64,000 nt of DNA from contig JAAOOA010000086.1 of assembly GCA_012861695.1 (NCBI GenBank), positions 2,744,422-2,808,421 on the forward strand, in the 5' to 3' direction. How positions within the stretch are numbered: position 1 is the stretch's first letter; each line of letters starts with the position of its first letter. Below, piece after piece: positions 1 through 10,529 of the stretch. Made by a program: the position numbers and the translations under genes. Source of the stretch: Trematomus loennbergii (taxonomy: Eukaryota; Chordata; Actinopteri; Perciformes; Nototheniidae). A model generated the notes under the pieces. It had not been told where the DNA came from. It ran no database searches and worked only from the letters and a program-made list of their open reading frames with translations.

Positions 1-241
1 TGTAAATAACAACAAAATAAAACAACAAAACTATCGGACACAGGCTTTTCTCACTCTGGCAGAAGAATAGTGAGACTAATGTTATAGAATAACACATCAG
101 GAATATATGTAAGGGACCAAGTTTCACAGTGTCTACTGAGTTGTGTGGAGTTTCTTAAGCTTTTTTTTCAACATGTTTGAACTGGGGTTATGCACACTGA
201 CAGATGTGTAAGCCTAACAAGTTATGCATATGTTGCATAAT

Positions 242-967
242 GTTTTTATTAGGGCTGTCAGTCGATTAAAATATGTAATCGCGATTAATCGCATGATTGT
301 CCACAGTTAATCGCAAATTAATCGCACATTTTTTATCTGTTCTAAATGTACCTTAGAGGGATACGTTTTTAATACTCTTATCAACATATGAGTGGACAAA
401 TATGCTTTATTTATTTGTTTATTATCATTTGAACAATGACAAATATTCTCATGAATATTAAACACAACAACCTCTGAACATTACAAATATTCGCCTCAAT
501 TCAACCTGGAACCTCTCTCATACAATAATACAATACAATGTCCCACTGTCTGGCTACCTGCATAAAGTCAAGCGCTCGGCGCAGTTGTCGGCGAAATGTC
601 ACTCCTCTGTTTTCATTGAAACAGCTCCTTATATCCGTTAGCGCAGCTAGCTAGCACCAGATGCTAACAACAACAACACGTAAGGTGTGCCTCGCTCGCG
701 CCACACATACACACACCCTCCCGGTCCTCCCGATGGCCAGTCCGGGCCTGCCGGTGAGCGTAGAAGTGTGGTCTGCCAAAAGCGGGCGGCAGGAGCTTTC
801 AGCATCAGCTTGTAGATGGTATTTTAAACTCGATGCGCTCTGAAACTACGGGGCGGCCGAGGACTAAAAATACACATGCGTTAATCGCGTTAAAATAATT
901 TGTGGCGTTAATATTTTTTTGCGTTAACCCATTATTAACGCGTTAACTTGACAGCCCTAGTTTTTAT
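242..967. mobile_element. hAT-type MITE (about 710 bp) with perfect 8-bp TSD
   Basis: The element runs from 250 to 959. It starts TAGGGCTGTCA and ends with the inverse, TGACAGCCCTA. It is flanked by an exact 8-bp duplication, GTTTTTAT, at 242-249 and 960-967. Eight-bp duplications and short termini are typical of hAT transposons. Subterminal parts are rich in AATCGCGATTAATCGC and TTAACGCGTTAA. The interior (about 560-860) is GC-richer and has no recognisable transposase, so it is non-autonomous. The small reading frame at 661-843 is not a convincing gene. Confidence 0.9.
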
Positions 968-1217
968 ACAACACTGCATGAGCACATGTGGTGAAGTATT
1001 TCTATGCACTTATAGTGGTCCGCTTTGAAAATTGTAGTTAACAGTCTCTTTTCCTGATGATTTCTCATTCCCTTCTCTCCTTTACCACATGACCTCTTTC
1101 CCAGAGGTCAAGCAACAGTGGTTGGGAAAAGTCACAGGACCAGATTTGTTTTGATAATCTAACCGTTACCTGTGTTTGTCTGCCAGGGAAATGCAGCACA
1201 GCCACGCAGGAAGTAGA

Positions 1218-1428
1218 TCAGGACAGTACAGACTGAGGGTGTTGACGTAGGTTGTGTAGCTCACATGCCGGGCGCTGCGCCAACTCTCTGATTATTTTCT
1301 GCTCTCCTGGAGACTTGACCTGAATCAAAGTGTCACTGCCATCGCAGGAACATCCACAGGGAGAGGAGATATGATCCACTTTGCACACAGCACTCATGTC
1401 CGGACGTTTCATCTCCTCAAGCTCTGTA
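1218..1428 (-). CDS. candidate coding exon, unknown gene (partial)
   Basis: On the minus strand an open frame follows a plausible 3' splice site (TTGTTTACAG just above 1428) and runs to a stop at 1218. Codon use looks coding-like (many GAG, CAG, GTG, CTG), unlike the AT-rich surroundings. The peptide contains a cysteine cluster (SSPCGCSCDGSD) followed by VKSPGEQKIIRELAQRP. I do not recognise the family. It could be the last exon of a small secreted or receptor-type protein, possibly with the signal-peptide-like piece at 1,820-1,905. It could also be a chance frame. The splice phases I tried between the two pieces do not join cleanly, so they may belong to different transcripts or to a gene with further exons. 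Confidence 0.3.
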
Positions 1429-1804
1429 AACAATTATGTACAGTAGACATTGTGGCCGAGGAGAGAAATATTAGCATAAGAAATTTAGATTTTCACTTTC
1501 TTTTAAAGGGAATTTACCAAACCAATGATGGTGATGGAGTCGACTATTGTGTCGCATTAGGTTGCTTGCGTCTTGGCCAAAATAAGGCACTTGAACACAA
1601 TGCAAAGAGTACAGCCAACTACCACGTACATTCTGCACCTGCATTGCATTAAGTAACAAGAAATAATTGCTGTTGTTATGAAACACATATTAAATCAAAC
1701 AAGTGGTTTTCAAACCGATATTGGAATTTAAGAAGGATATATGAAAATGAAGAGACCCAATAATCTATAATTGCAGAGATAAATAGATAGAAAAGTAAAT
1801 CAGT

Positions 1805-1905
1805 GTAATTTTGCTGACACCTTCCACAGATTCCACATGCTGAGTGGGCGGTGGAGAATGTTGGCAGCAGCAGAAAGTGCCAACAGATACACCACAAAAA
1901 CATGG
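1805..1905 (-). CDS. candidate signal-peptide exon, unknown gene
   Basis: A minus-strand ATG near 1905 opens a frame reading MFLWCICWHFLLLPTFSTAH, then SACGICGRCQQNYT. That is a hydrophobic stretch, a small-residue cleavage-like site and a cysteine-rich start, which is the pattern of a secreted or type I membrane protein. Coding-like codon use stops at about 1,805, where the sequence turns AT-rich. Possible donor GT dinucleotides lie just after GGA AG. No family is assigned. This may be exon 1 of the same gene as the 1,218-1,428 exon, but a direct join of the two gives stops. Confidence 0.22.
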
Positions 1906-3049
1906 CTGAAAGACGCTCGTCTCCAACTTTACCAACGCCCCATAATTGGTTTTGTATGTCAGACACTTAATCGGATGCAAGTTGAAATGTTTTTGACAGT
2001 AACAAGAGTACATTTAATAAGTTACTACTTCAGTTGAGGTAACATTATAAGAAGGATCAGTCACCATAACAACTCTGACTTGACTTATAAGACAGGACGT
2101 GTTCACTTTTATTAGTATTCAACCTAAATCAGTTAGAGTTAGGTTTAGGGTTGTGTGTTTTGTAGCCTGAACTTAACCACATGCAGGAAAAAAATCCCAA
2201 GCCTTAACAAACAGGGTGGTAAATAGCAAAATAGGCTGAAACAGTAGTAATTTAAATATGCATAATTGTCCATTTGCATTGCTGTATCTTACACATAAGC
2301 AGTGGGGCTAGCCCCACCCAAGTAAATGATCACCTGCTTCCATCAGTAGATGTACTGCAAAATAAGCCAATGGCATTTAGAAACACACCTGTCATCAAGT
2401 GGTAATTTAAATCCCAACACAAAGTCACACAATTGAGAAAAAGTTAAGTGAGTTTGGTCCATCCTGGGCTCCAGTTAGTTGGGATAACATAGGCCATGTG
2501 CACACTCAAGAGGTACATAGCGTATACTCACATTTGACCTAGTTGAAGTGTCTCTCATGGGGAAGTGCTGATGGTGTGAAGATGTGCTGAAGGGGGATTA
2601 ATCATCAGCATAGAGTTTACTTCAATCTCCTCCTGGTGAGCAACAGCTGTATGGAGGAGAATATCTGTCATTCTTATCACAGCTCAGAGGAAGAGCACAG
2701 AGTGGGAGAAGAGTTCTCTGTCTGAACACATGACACCAGAAGTCGCACTGCAAATTCCCGAGAATGTCATCACAACAGAGATCTGCCCTAAATGACAGCA
2801 TGTACTTGTAGATCTGACAACAACAGATCATCCACCTGTCTTTTCAGCAACAACTTAAAAATGTAAGCAATACCACTGTTAACTATGATATGATTTTACT
2901 ATCGAAATGGTTATTGCTAAGAAAAAGTTCAGCAGTGAGATTTTGAGAATATGCTCATGGAAATTGGCAATTGGTGGTGTGCTGAAAATCTCTTGATAGA
3001 TGGTCTTGGTCCTCTGTATACATGTCATGAGGTTTTCCCTTTGTTACAT

Positions 3050-3370
3050 GTCTTTCATTCAATCATGTTAAGTGTTTCCTGTTTATTTTATCTCTTAAAT
3101 CTCCTCTCGTTTCAGATGAACTCACTTGCTGCCTTTGTTTGATTGTGTGCCCGCCCTGCTGAGTGTCACCTGTCTCTCATTATCCCTGCAGCCACCTGTT
3201 CCCTGTTATCACACTCCGAATTCTTGTGGATTCATTTTTTGTGCTCCCTTCCTAACTATTGCTAGTTTATCTTTGTACATCTGTGTCAACCGTTCCTTAA
3301 TATCTCCTGTTTTAGACACTTTTACTTGCTTTTTTTTCATGAATGGATTAACTCCTTGTGAGGTAATCAT
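3050..3370 (+). repeat. LTR-like teleost repeat fragment
   Basis: The T/C-rich text here (TTTCCTGTTTATTTTATCTC, CTCGTTTCAG, CACCTGTCTCTCATTATCCC) resembles the sequence at 38,757-38,870 and 41,325-41,690. It looks like a decayed copy of the same LTR-like repeat. No termini or TSD are visible. Confidence 0.35.
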
Positions 3371-3803
3371 AGAAGCTCCACAACTCAAAACATACAGTTG
3401 AGGCCTAAATTATTAGCCCCCAGGAGTTATGGAACATTTTCCTAAAATTCTTCCCAATGTTTCCAGCATTGATAAAACTTGATATAATCAAACATTCACC
3501 AGTGCTATTTAGTAGCTTTTGGTATATTTTGGAAAATAAAATAAGTTTTAGGCTTGCTTTATATCAAATATAGTGAAAAATGGGTTGGTCAAAAGATATT
3601 AGCCCCAGGCCATTAATAGTCAATAGTGTACCCTTTCTGAGCCACAACTGACAACAACCTCTTAGAGTAGTTCTTTACTAGGTTGGCACAGGTCTCTTGA
3701 GGGATTTTGGCCCATTCTTCCATTGCAAATTGTTCCAGCTGGTCCAAATTGCGTGGTTTTCGAGCATGGACATTCACTTTCAGCACCCGCCACAGATTCT
3801 CAA

Positions 3804-5050
3804 TAGATAGATAGATAGATCGTACTTTATTGATCCCAAATTGGGAAATGTTTTTGTTACAGCAGCATAAAAGGCATTTTACAATAAAACAAAACTACAA
3901 AATATACAAGAATAGAAATAAAATAAAATAAAATATAAAATATACATGTCGAAATAGAAAATATACATGCAGATATTATATATATATACAAATATATATA
4001 TATATATATTCAAAATATATGGAATATGGAGTATTAAATATGAAACAGATTATGTATGAGTAAAATGTACAACGTGGTTTTATTTCAAGAGAAACTATGG
4101 AGCAGAGAGTTCTCTTCCAGCCAGAGGTGATTTGTTGTACAGTGTTATTGCAGTGGGCAGGAATGTTTTCCAGTATCGGTCCTTGTGACAGGGGCTGCAG
4201 CAGTCTGTTGGAGAAGGAGCTCCGTTGACTGTCCAGCTGCAGGTGGAGAGGATGGGTGGGGTTATCCATGATGGACAACAGTCTGTTCAGTGTCCTCCTC
4301 TCCACCACAGCTTCAAAGGGGTCCAGCTTGATGCCGATGACTGACCCAGCTTTCCTGATCAGTTTATTGATCCTGCTGGTGTCACCGGCTCTGATGCTGC
4401 CCCCCAGCAGACCGCAGCAAAGAAGAGTGCACTAGCCACAACAGACTGATAGAAGATCTCCAGCATCTTACTGCATACGTTGAAGGATCTCAGCTTCCTC
4501 AGAAATAGAGTCGGCTCATCCCCAACGCAGGACGTCTTCCACAGCACCGGGATGGTCTCCAGGTGCAGGCTGAGGTTGAAGAGATATTGGAGAACAGGGC
4601 CAGCTGGCGGGCACAGGTCCTCAGGACCCTGGGGCTGATACCATCAGGGCCAGCAGCCTTGTCTTGGTGGAGTTTTTCCATCTGTCTCTGGACCTGTCCT
4701 GTGCTCACAGTGAAGCGGGGGGGGGGGCTTGATGGCAGGGGGGATAGAGGGGGGGAGGTCAGAGGCAAGATGAGCAGAGGGGGGGGGGGGGGGGTCAGCG
4801 GCAATGTGAGCAGAGGGGGGGTGCAGAAGCCAGGCTGGGTGGTGGAGGAGAGGTGTGAAGTGTAGGTGGTGAGCAGAGGGGGGATGCTGACGCCAGGCTG
4901 AGAGGAGGAGGTGAGGTGAGAAGTGGAGGTGGAGGAGACAGCAGCGGGCGGAGAGCTAAACCTATTGAAGAAGGTGTTCTCGTTGGCCCTCTCCAGGGTG
5001 CCCACAGTCCGTCTGTCTCTCCCTTTGAAGCCAGTGATAGCCTTAAATAT
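3804..5050 (-). mobile_element. L2/CR1-like LINE, internally deleted, inserted in Tc1
   Basis: The minus-strand 3' end is the (GATA)n tract at 3,804-3,820, followed by ACTTTATTGATCCCAAATTG, a common teleost LINE tail. Reading the minus strand, 5,005-4,530 holds the start of reverse transcriptase (KLHQDKAAGPDGISPRVLR, then VLWKTSCV). The frame then jumps to FLRKLRSFNVCSKMLEIFYQ and to GSINK / ERRTLNRLLSIMDNPTHPL (4,547-4,190). The catalytic core with the FADD box is missing, so this copy has a large internal deletion as well as 5' truncation. Confidence 0.8.
4715..4880 (+). repeat. G-run-rich tract within LINE
   Basis: Runs of 6 to 15 G recur between GAGCAGA and GTCAG-type spacers. On the minus strand they encode a Pro/Leu-rich linker ahead of the LINE reverse transcriptase. 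The tract has G-quadruplex potential on the plus strand and is a likely place for sequencing length errors. Confidence 0.7.
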
Positions 5051-5070
5051 AGGATCTGGATTAGGATTAA

Positions 5071-5801
5071 GATCTGGGCAGTGGCGAGCCGTCAGGGCCC
5101 TCTAGGCTAAGATATTCCAAAAAAAAATATTTAAAAACATTAAAAAAAAAAAAAAAATTTAAATATATATTTTTTTAATATTATTTTGTTATATTTTTCA
5201 TTAGTTTTACCGAAAAAAAACTTGATTTAATAAAATAACATTTCCAAATAAATAAATCCTTCGAATCTGCCTCTGTTTGAATGTGGGTTACATGAAAGAA
5301 GCTCGTCTGGCCCTCTCTGCGATTCACAGAGGGCCCGCTATAGTAACTGAACGAGAGAGTAATGTCAAATGACAGTACAATTGACCAATCATATCTTCCT
5401 TTAAATGGGTGGGTTTTATTATCGCGGACTAGATGACAAGTTCCGCCCGCTGTGAAACTTTCTTGTTTCCATAGCAACAACAACTTCCTGTCAACAGCGT
5501 GAACTCGCCTTCAAAATAAAAGCATGCCAAATTACACTTAAGACATACAACTGCAACGAAAGTAACAAACACAATGCAATATCATTTTCAATGTCAAAGA
5601 ACACAAATTGGGTTCACAGGTGTTGTTTTGTGTGGTAGAGGGTCGCTGTCATTGATGCGTTTTGCACCCTGGGCCGTTGTTTTGATATTCCGCTGAAGTA
5701 TACGCTGTGACGTAATAACTCTTTTTTTTTTTTTTTTCGAGGGAAGGGGTGGGGGTCAGAGGGCCTAGGTATAAAGCTCACGGCTCGCCACTGGATCTGG
5801 G
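5071..5801. mobile_element. hAT-type MITE inside Tc1
   Basis: The element runs 5,079-5,793. It starts CAGTGGCGAGCCGTCAGG and ends CACGGCTCGCCACTG. An exact 8-bp TSD, GATCTGGG, lies at 5,071-5,078 and 5,794-5,801. The duplicated word is Tc1 sequence, so it entered the Tc1 copy after that had landed. There is no transposase frame. Confidence 0.92.
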
Positions 5802-5927
5802 CTATGTGCGGGCCACTCCAGCACCTTGGTTTTGGTGTCCTTTAGGAACTGTTGGACCAATTTTGATGTGTGCTTTGGGTCATTGTCTTGTTGGAAGACC
5901 CAGCGACGACCTACAGTAAGCAAAGAC

Positions 5928-6706
5928 TAAGGCCCCGCTCACACAGGACCGTTTGCGTTTATGCACAGTATGCATATTCAAAAAAGTCTTCCGTTCACAT
6001 GCATTTGTTTCATTTAACGTGTCTGTTCAAACGAGGCCGCTGGAAACGCTGTAGTACATATGCTGGGACTGTAAGTGGCGCTGTAACTTCCGCCAAAATA
6101 CACCAAAAGCCGCAAAGAAGAGCAACCGAGCAGCCCCGCTGCAATGTTGCCATGGCTACCCTTCTGTTTAAGCCCGAAACTGAAACTGAAACTGAAAGAA
6201 ACCGAATCTGTGGATATTGCATCCCGACCAAGAAGCACGTCTCCGTGGAGAGGACGGCTCAGAAAGAGAGAGATATTCTCTACAAACACCGGTGAGATCC
6301 TCCTTTGTCAATATAATGGATCAATGCATGAAATCTGACTCTGTTTATTTTGTTTAAGGAGTATATTGGGCGTTAACAATTCTGGTTTGCCTTTTATAAT
6401 ATTATTTCATTCAAGAACCCCTTGTGCGTTTAATTAACACAGCTATTTTTGATAGTTGCTACAGCAGTGAGCAGGAGAGGTGGGGAGAGGCGGGGCTATC
6501 GTTATTTTTTCAGGAAATATTCGTATCGAGGTGATTACACGGACTCGGTTGACCCCCCAGAGCGTTTCATTTGCAAATCTATCCACCTTGGGACCCGTTA
6601 TTGTTTGTGGGGTCAGTTTCTATCGGCCTCGTGTAAATAATAGGGCTATACGCACGCGAAACTATGCAGATACAAGCAGTTTTCTCCTCGTGTAAACGGC
6701 GCCTAA
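5928..6706. mobile_element. PIF/Harbinger-like MITE, copy 1, inside Tc1
   Basis: The element runs 5,931-6,703 between TAA target duplications (5,928-5,930 and 6,704-6,706). Its termini are GGCCCCGCTCACAC and, inverted, GGCGCCGTTTACAC. TAA/TTA 3-bp duplications are typical of PIF/Harbinger. It shares its body with copies at 34.9-35.7 kb and 55.8-56.8 kb. The open frames within it are shadows. Confidence 0.82.
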
Positions 6707-6757
6707 GAGCAGATTTTTTCATATTATCCCTCAAAATGTCAACATAATTGTAATTGT

Positions 6758-6940
6758 TCATGATGCCTTGCACCCGAACAAGGCTCCCTGTCCCTCAGGC
6801 TGCAAAACAGCCCCACAGCATGATGTGTTCTTAGGGTTGAAGGCCTCTCCCTTTCTTCGCCAAACATAAGCAACATCCATGTGCCCAAACAGTTCCAGTT
6901 TAGTCTCATCAGACCAAAGCACAGACTTACAAAAACTCAA
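6758..6940 (-). pseudogene. Tc1 transposase fragment (DDE catalytic part)
   Basis: A 60-residue minus-strand frame contains SVLWSDETKLELFG, the conserved block around the second catalytic aspartate of Tc1/mariner DDE transposases, followed by VWRRKGEAFNPKNT. The enzyme cuts and pastes the element at TA sites. Only this block survives as an open frame. Upstream transposase sequence is scattered over 3.4-5.9 kb and broken by insertions. It is not functional. Confidence 0.85.
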
Positions 6941-7059
6941 AACGTTTTAGTCAACTTTTAGTTGATGAAAAATTACATTTTAGTCAAAATGTTTTCTCTC
7001 TTAAACGTTTTTTAACGGTACTACTACTCTTATCGATACTGCTTATTGATCCGGTACTT

Positions 7060-7976
7060 TAAAGGCCCCTACACACCAGGCCGATATCGGCCATCTTGCG
7101 TTGTTTGGCGACAACGGGTTCCTTGTCGCCCAATTTGGTGGTGTCCCGAACCCTCGCCGTGACACGCCTTATTTGGCCTTTCACGGTCAACACCCGGCCG
7201 ATTCAACATGTTGAATCGGCCAGGTGTCGGACACAAGCTATCGGGCCAAGAAACCACTCTGATTAGCTGTTCAGCTAGCAAATGAGAAGCGAAACGGAAG
7301 TGAGGGACGTAAACAAACGATTTAAGGCTCAGGACAGCAGCTAAACACCAGCAGGTGATACTTAAAGACATCAAACATAGCCCTTAAATGTCCTCTCTTA
7401 CCTCCCACACATAGCAGGGACATCTCTGATATCGGCGGGAGCGTCCCCGGCTGTCCTCTGCTGAGAGCTCCGTGATTTGTTTGGTCAAGTCCGGTTTTTC
7501 ATCTCATCGTAAATTTAGCAAGAAGTGGCCATTATTACATTGCTGACTCAATAAACTACACACCCGCCAGAACACTGTGATCATCAGATGCAGGTCTATT
7601 AACTGTGATTTTATAGTATGTCTGCACTTTATGTGCTCATTTCATCATTCATGTATTTTTATATTCTAAAACATGTTTTCGATGGACGAGAGTGAAAATG
7701 GAACGCACACGCTATTTGTTTGTTTATATCAGTCTGTTCTTCTTCTCTGTCTTCCGGTTGTTGCCTATTTTGAATGACGAATACACACTACCGCCGCCTG
7801 CTGGTAAGGAGAGTTATTGCCACTCACGCATGCGCAGTTCGTACGTGCTCGGCTGAAGTCTTTGCGGTGATTTACAGTGCGACACACGGCCAAGACGCAG
7901 GAGAACTCGTAGATGGAACTGTCGGGTCGGGTGTCGGCGAGTTCTCTGGTGACTGCCTGATGTGTCAGGGCCTTAA
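7060..7976. mobile_element. PIF/Harbinger-like MITE with TAA TSD
   Basis: The element runs 7,063-7,973. It starts AGGCCCCTACACACCAGG and ends CCTGATGTGTCAGGGCCT, with TAA at 7,060-7,062 and 7,974-7,976. Near the left end a perfect-looking inverted word (CGGCCGATTCAACATG / CATGTTGAATCGGCC) lies around 7,194-7,222. There is no transposase. It is a different family from copy 1 at 5.9 kb. Confidence 0.75.
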
Positions 7977-8114
7977 CAGTATTCTTGTAGGTACTTTTTG
8001 TAATTTTTTAAAGAGAAAAACTAAACAAATTGTTTACCGAATTAACATTGCTTTATTTAAATGTGAAATAAATAAAATATATATAATTATGTTATTATAT
8101 TGTACTGTATTTGA

Positions 8115-8330
8115 GTAAAAATGTTGAGGTACTTGTACTTTACTGGAGTATTTAAATGTTTTGCTACTTTGTACTTCTACTCCACTACAGTTCAGAGGTA
8201 CATGGTGTACTTTTACTCCACTACATGTATGTAATACCTTTAGTTACTTTACAGATGTGGATGAATGATGTGAAATATAACCAAGTGTTAAATCAGACTT
8301 TAGTTCCACCTGGAGTAAAGGTACCCCTAG
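8115..8330. repeat. fragment of a common hAT MITE family
   Basis: TTGAGGTACTTGTACTTTAC, TACTTCTACTCCACTACA and GATGTGAAATATAACC are the inverted form of the element complete at 47,588-48,108. Other fragments lie at 12,675-12,785, 22,105-22,150, 28,793-28,860 and 50,095-50,200. Confidence 0.75.
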
Positions 8331-8429
8331 GCCTGAGGCCAGTAACATATACACGCGCTGTCGTCCAACAACACCGTTCCACCTCACTGTCCCTGACCGG
8401 CTTTCTGGTTAGCAGCCGCTGCGCCTCAC

Positions 8430-8830
8430 TCACCTCTCCCTCGGTTGTAACCGTGGAGAAGTCTGGGCTGCGGCTGACAGAGCACACTCTGACGTGCTTA
8501 CCTCGCCAAAAGTGTGCTCGGAAAACAGTGCTGAGGCTCCCCCCCGTCCGCCCATAGGCAGACGGAGAGAGTCCCCAGCCCTGTATGGGCTCACTATGCA
8601 CCACCTCTCCTGAGTCCCTAAGGAGCACGGGGAGAGCGCAAGTGCCCCATATCCCCCACACTCAGACACTGACCCCGTGCAGAGTGTGTGTGGACTATAG
8701 TGTGGAGGGCTTTCCCCTCCTGCCCCCAGGCAGGCGAGGAGAGCCCTCCAGCCCTGTAAGGGCCCAGTGCGCACCACGTCCCCGGGACCCTCCAGGGGGC
8801 CCGGAAAAAACGTAAGCGCATTACGCCGGG
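8430..8830. repeat. degenerate tandem repeats (~170 bp unit) at DIRS edge
   Basis: Two diverged units each contain a GGCAGRCGRGGAGAG-like word, then CAGCCCTGTAWGGGC, then CAC(CACGTCC/CTCTCC). The first is about 8,510-8,660 and the second about 8,690-8,830. They abut the truncated recombinase end of the DIRS element and may be part of its terminal structure or a separate repeat. Confidence 0.5.
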
Positions 8831-8869
8831 GAGGGGGTCAGATGCCCACTGGTCTGAGTGTCGCCCGCT

Positions 8870-9400
8870 CTGGTCACCCCGGATCAACAAGCAACTCGGG
8901 TGCACCGACAGAGCGGTTAACTCGGACACTCTCTTGGCTGACGTTAAGGCAAGTAGCAATGCTGTCTTCCGCGACAGTGCTTACAGGGAGGAGAGCTCCA
9001 GAGGCTCAAATGGTTCTGTGACCAAAGCCTTGAGCACCAACGGCAGGTCCCACTGCGGGGCGGAGGCGTGCATTACTGGGTGCAGCATCCTGACCCCCTG
9101 TAAAAACCGCGACATCAGTGGCTGACAAAAGGCTGACCTGCCGTCAAATCCCTCATGGCAGGACGAGATGGCTGCTGCATACACTTTCACTGTAGAATGA
9201 GCAAGCCCTCTGTCCACCAGTAACTGTAAGTAGGATAAATGAGAGCCCAACTCACAAGATAGGGGCTCTATTCTCAGCTCCTCACACCATCGCTGGAATC
9301 CCAGCCACTTTGGCCTGTAACAGGCTGTGGTGGATCCCGCTCTAGCTGCCTGGATAGACTGAATAACACTCTCAGACAATCCACCCTGTCTCAGCCTGTC
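8870..9400 (-). pseudogene. DIRS tyrosine recombinase, N-terminal and first catalytic Arg
   Basis: The minus-strand frame has a SAM-like core-binding domain (SVIQSIQAARAGSTTACYRP, WCEELRIEP, YLQLLVDRGLAHSTVKVYAA), then a frame change near 8,980 into LLLALTSAKRVSELTAL, which carries the first catalytic Arg of tyrosine recombinases. The remaining His-X-X-Arg and Tyr motifs are missing because the element stops near 8,840. Confidence 0.72.
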
Positions 9401-9834
9401 CCTCTCAGGAGCCAAGCCTGGAGAGGTTGGCCCAGAGTGGGTAACGCCCTGATTGCACCTGCCTCTTGAGACATCGCCCCCCAGAACTGGGGAATTGCCC
9501 AGGGCTGGCCCACCTTCATCTGTGTCATCTCTGAGTACCACGGCGCCCCGACGCGATCCGGAGCCACTAGGATGACTGACAGACGTTCTCGCCTCACTCT
9601 CCCCAGGAGAGGGAGAATGAGGCGCAGCGGTGGAAAGGCGTAGAGCAGCTTTCTTGGCCATGGCTCGTGTGCGAACGCGTCCACCCCCAAGGGCGGGTTG
9701 TCGCTCAGAGCCATGGAGAACCACAGGGCACAGTGGCTGTTGCGCCGGCTGGCGAACAGGTCCACCTCTGCTCTCCCGAACTGGGCCCAGACCTGCTTCA
9801 CCACCCTGTTCCCTGACTGTAATACGCCGGCCAT
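9391..9834 (-). pseudogene. DIRS RNase H-region remnant
   Basis: A 147-codon frame contains AEVDLFASRRNSHCALWFS, DNPPLGVDAFAHEPWP and LLYAFPPLRLILPLLGRV. This block lies downstream of reverse transcriptase in DIRS elements and leads to APWYSEM. The upstream polymerase is absent, so no activity is expected. Confidence 0.7.
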
Positions 9835-9839
9835 AATGC

Positions 9840-10525
9840 CCCTGTACCCGCATAGCGCTCTGATAGCACTTCCTGCGGTTTATCACTATCATCTGCGCAT
9901 GCCCACTAGCTACCTCCTTTACAGGAGCTACAACTGGGATCAGATTATTCATCTGACCGATGCAGCGGTCCGGATAATCACTCCTGTCCTGAGGCGGGAG
10001 GGCGGGGGCATCTGTTTGAGGGGTAATCAAGGAGACGCCCAACACGCCGAGATTATTAGCCGGAGCCGCCATCTGTGCTCCGAGCCTGAACATTTTGTCC
10101 AAATACTCCGGGGTGTCTCGGTCCCGCGGCAGCGGGGGCAGAGGTTTCTTTCCCTCCGGCCAACCAGCTGCCTGCGGAAGCAGATGGGCCGCCAGGCTCT
10201 CATCGAGGGGGGGCACACCGGGACACGCCGTGTCCGAGCGGCCCTGCACCCTGATGATACCCGTCATGGCTGCTACTGGGGCCTTCGTCTTCAATGGCCG
10301 CCGCCACGTCGCCTCCACACACTGCCTGATATCTGGCAACGGGGGCGAGACGAAGGCCGGCTGCGCCGGAAGCACCGGGCCGTAAAACCCCTGCCGAAAG
10401 CGGCTTACAGGCCTCGGTGGCAGCGGTGGGGGGAAAAGTCCAGACGTGCAGACCTGTGTGCTGGACCCTCCTGGCCGCCGGACCCGAAGGTGTCAGACAA
10501 CGAGGCGTCTCCCCCCTCCATGAAC
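9840..10525 (-). pseudogene. DIRS gag-like region
   Basis: A minus-strand ATG at about 10,522 opens a Gly/Ser/Ala-rich start. A frameshift in a C-run near 10,430 moves coding to the frame that reads LPAQPAFVSPPLPDIRQ and LDKMFRLGAQMAAPANNLGV, ending in NRRKCYQSAMRVQG. The capsid-like protein is recognised by context, not by a firm motif. It then fuses directly to RNase H sequence because the intervening polymerase is deleted. Confidence 0.55.
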
Positions 10526-10529
10526 GTGA

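Larger units (their letters stand above)
961..3050. other. mostly unassigned intergenic sequence
   Basis: Apart from the two candidate minus-strand exons at 1,218-1,428 and 1,805-1,905, I see no gene, RNA or clear repeat here. The minus-strand frame at 2,622-2,831 is cysteine-rich but has no start context, splice signals or family resemblance, so I do not call it. Confidence 0.5.
3395..6940 (-). mobile_element. Tc1/mariner element, split by three insertions
   Basis: The left terminus starts at TA|CAGTTGAGGCCTAAAT (about 3,395). Tc1 sequence runs 3,395-3,803, resumes at about 5,053-5,078, then at 5,794-5,930, then at 6,704-6,940. The gaps are a LINE (3,804-5,050), a hAT-type MITE (5,079-5,793) and a Harbinger-type MITE (5,931-6,703). 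The text across the breaks is the usual Tc1 order: the CACAGATTCTCAAT segment, then ATCTGGGC, then the CACTCCAGCACCTTGG segment. The right end is lost near 6,940, so the element is dead. Confidence 0.85.

Noticed and set aside
4499..5005. 168-codon Pro/Ser-rich frame as a host gene
   Set aside because: It contains the LINE block DKAAGPDGISPRVLR and lies in a LINE with an internal deletion.
8981..10375. 464-codon minus-strand frame as one intact protein
   Set aside because: It strings together gag, an out-of-frame passage over the RNase H region and the recombinase start. The real RNase H frame is the one at 9,834-9,391, so the long frame is a product of deletion and frameshifts in a DIRS element.
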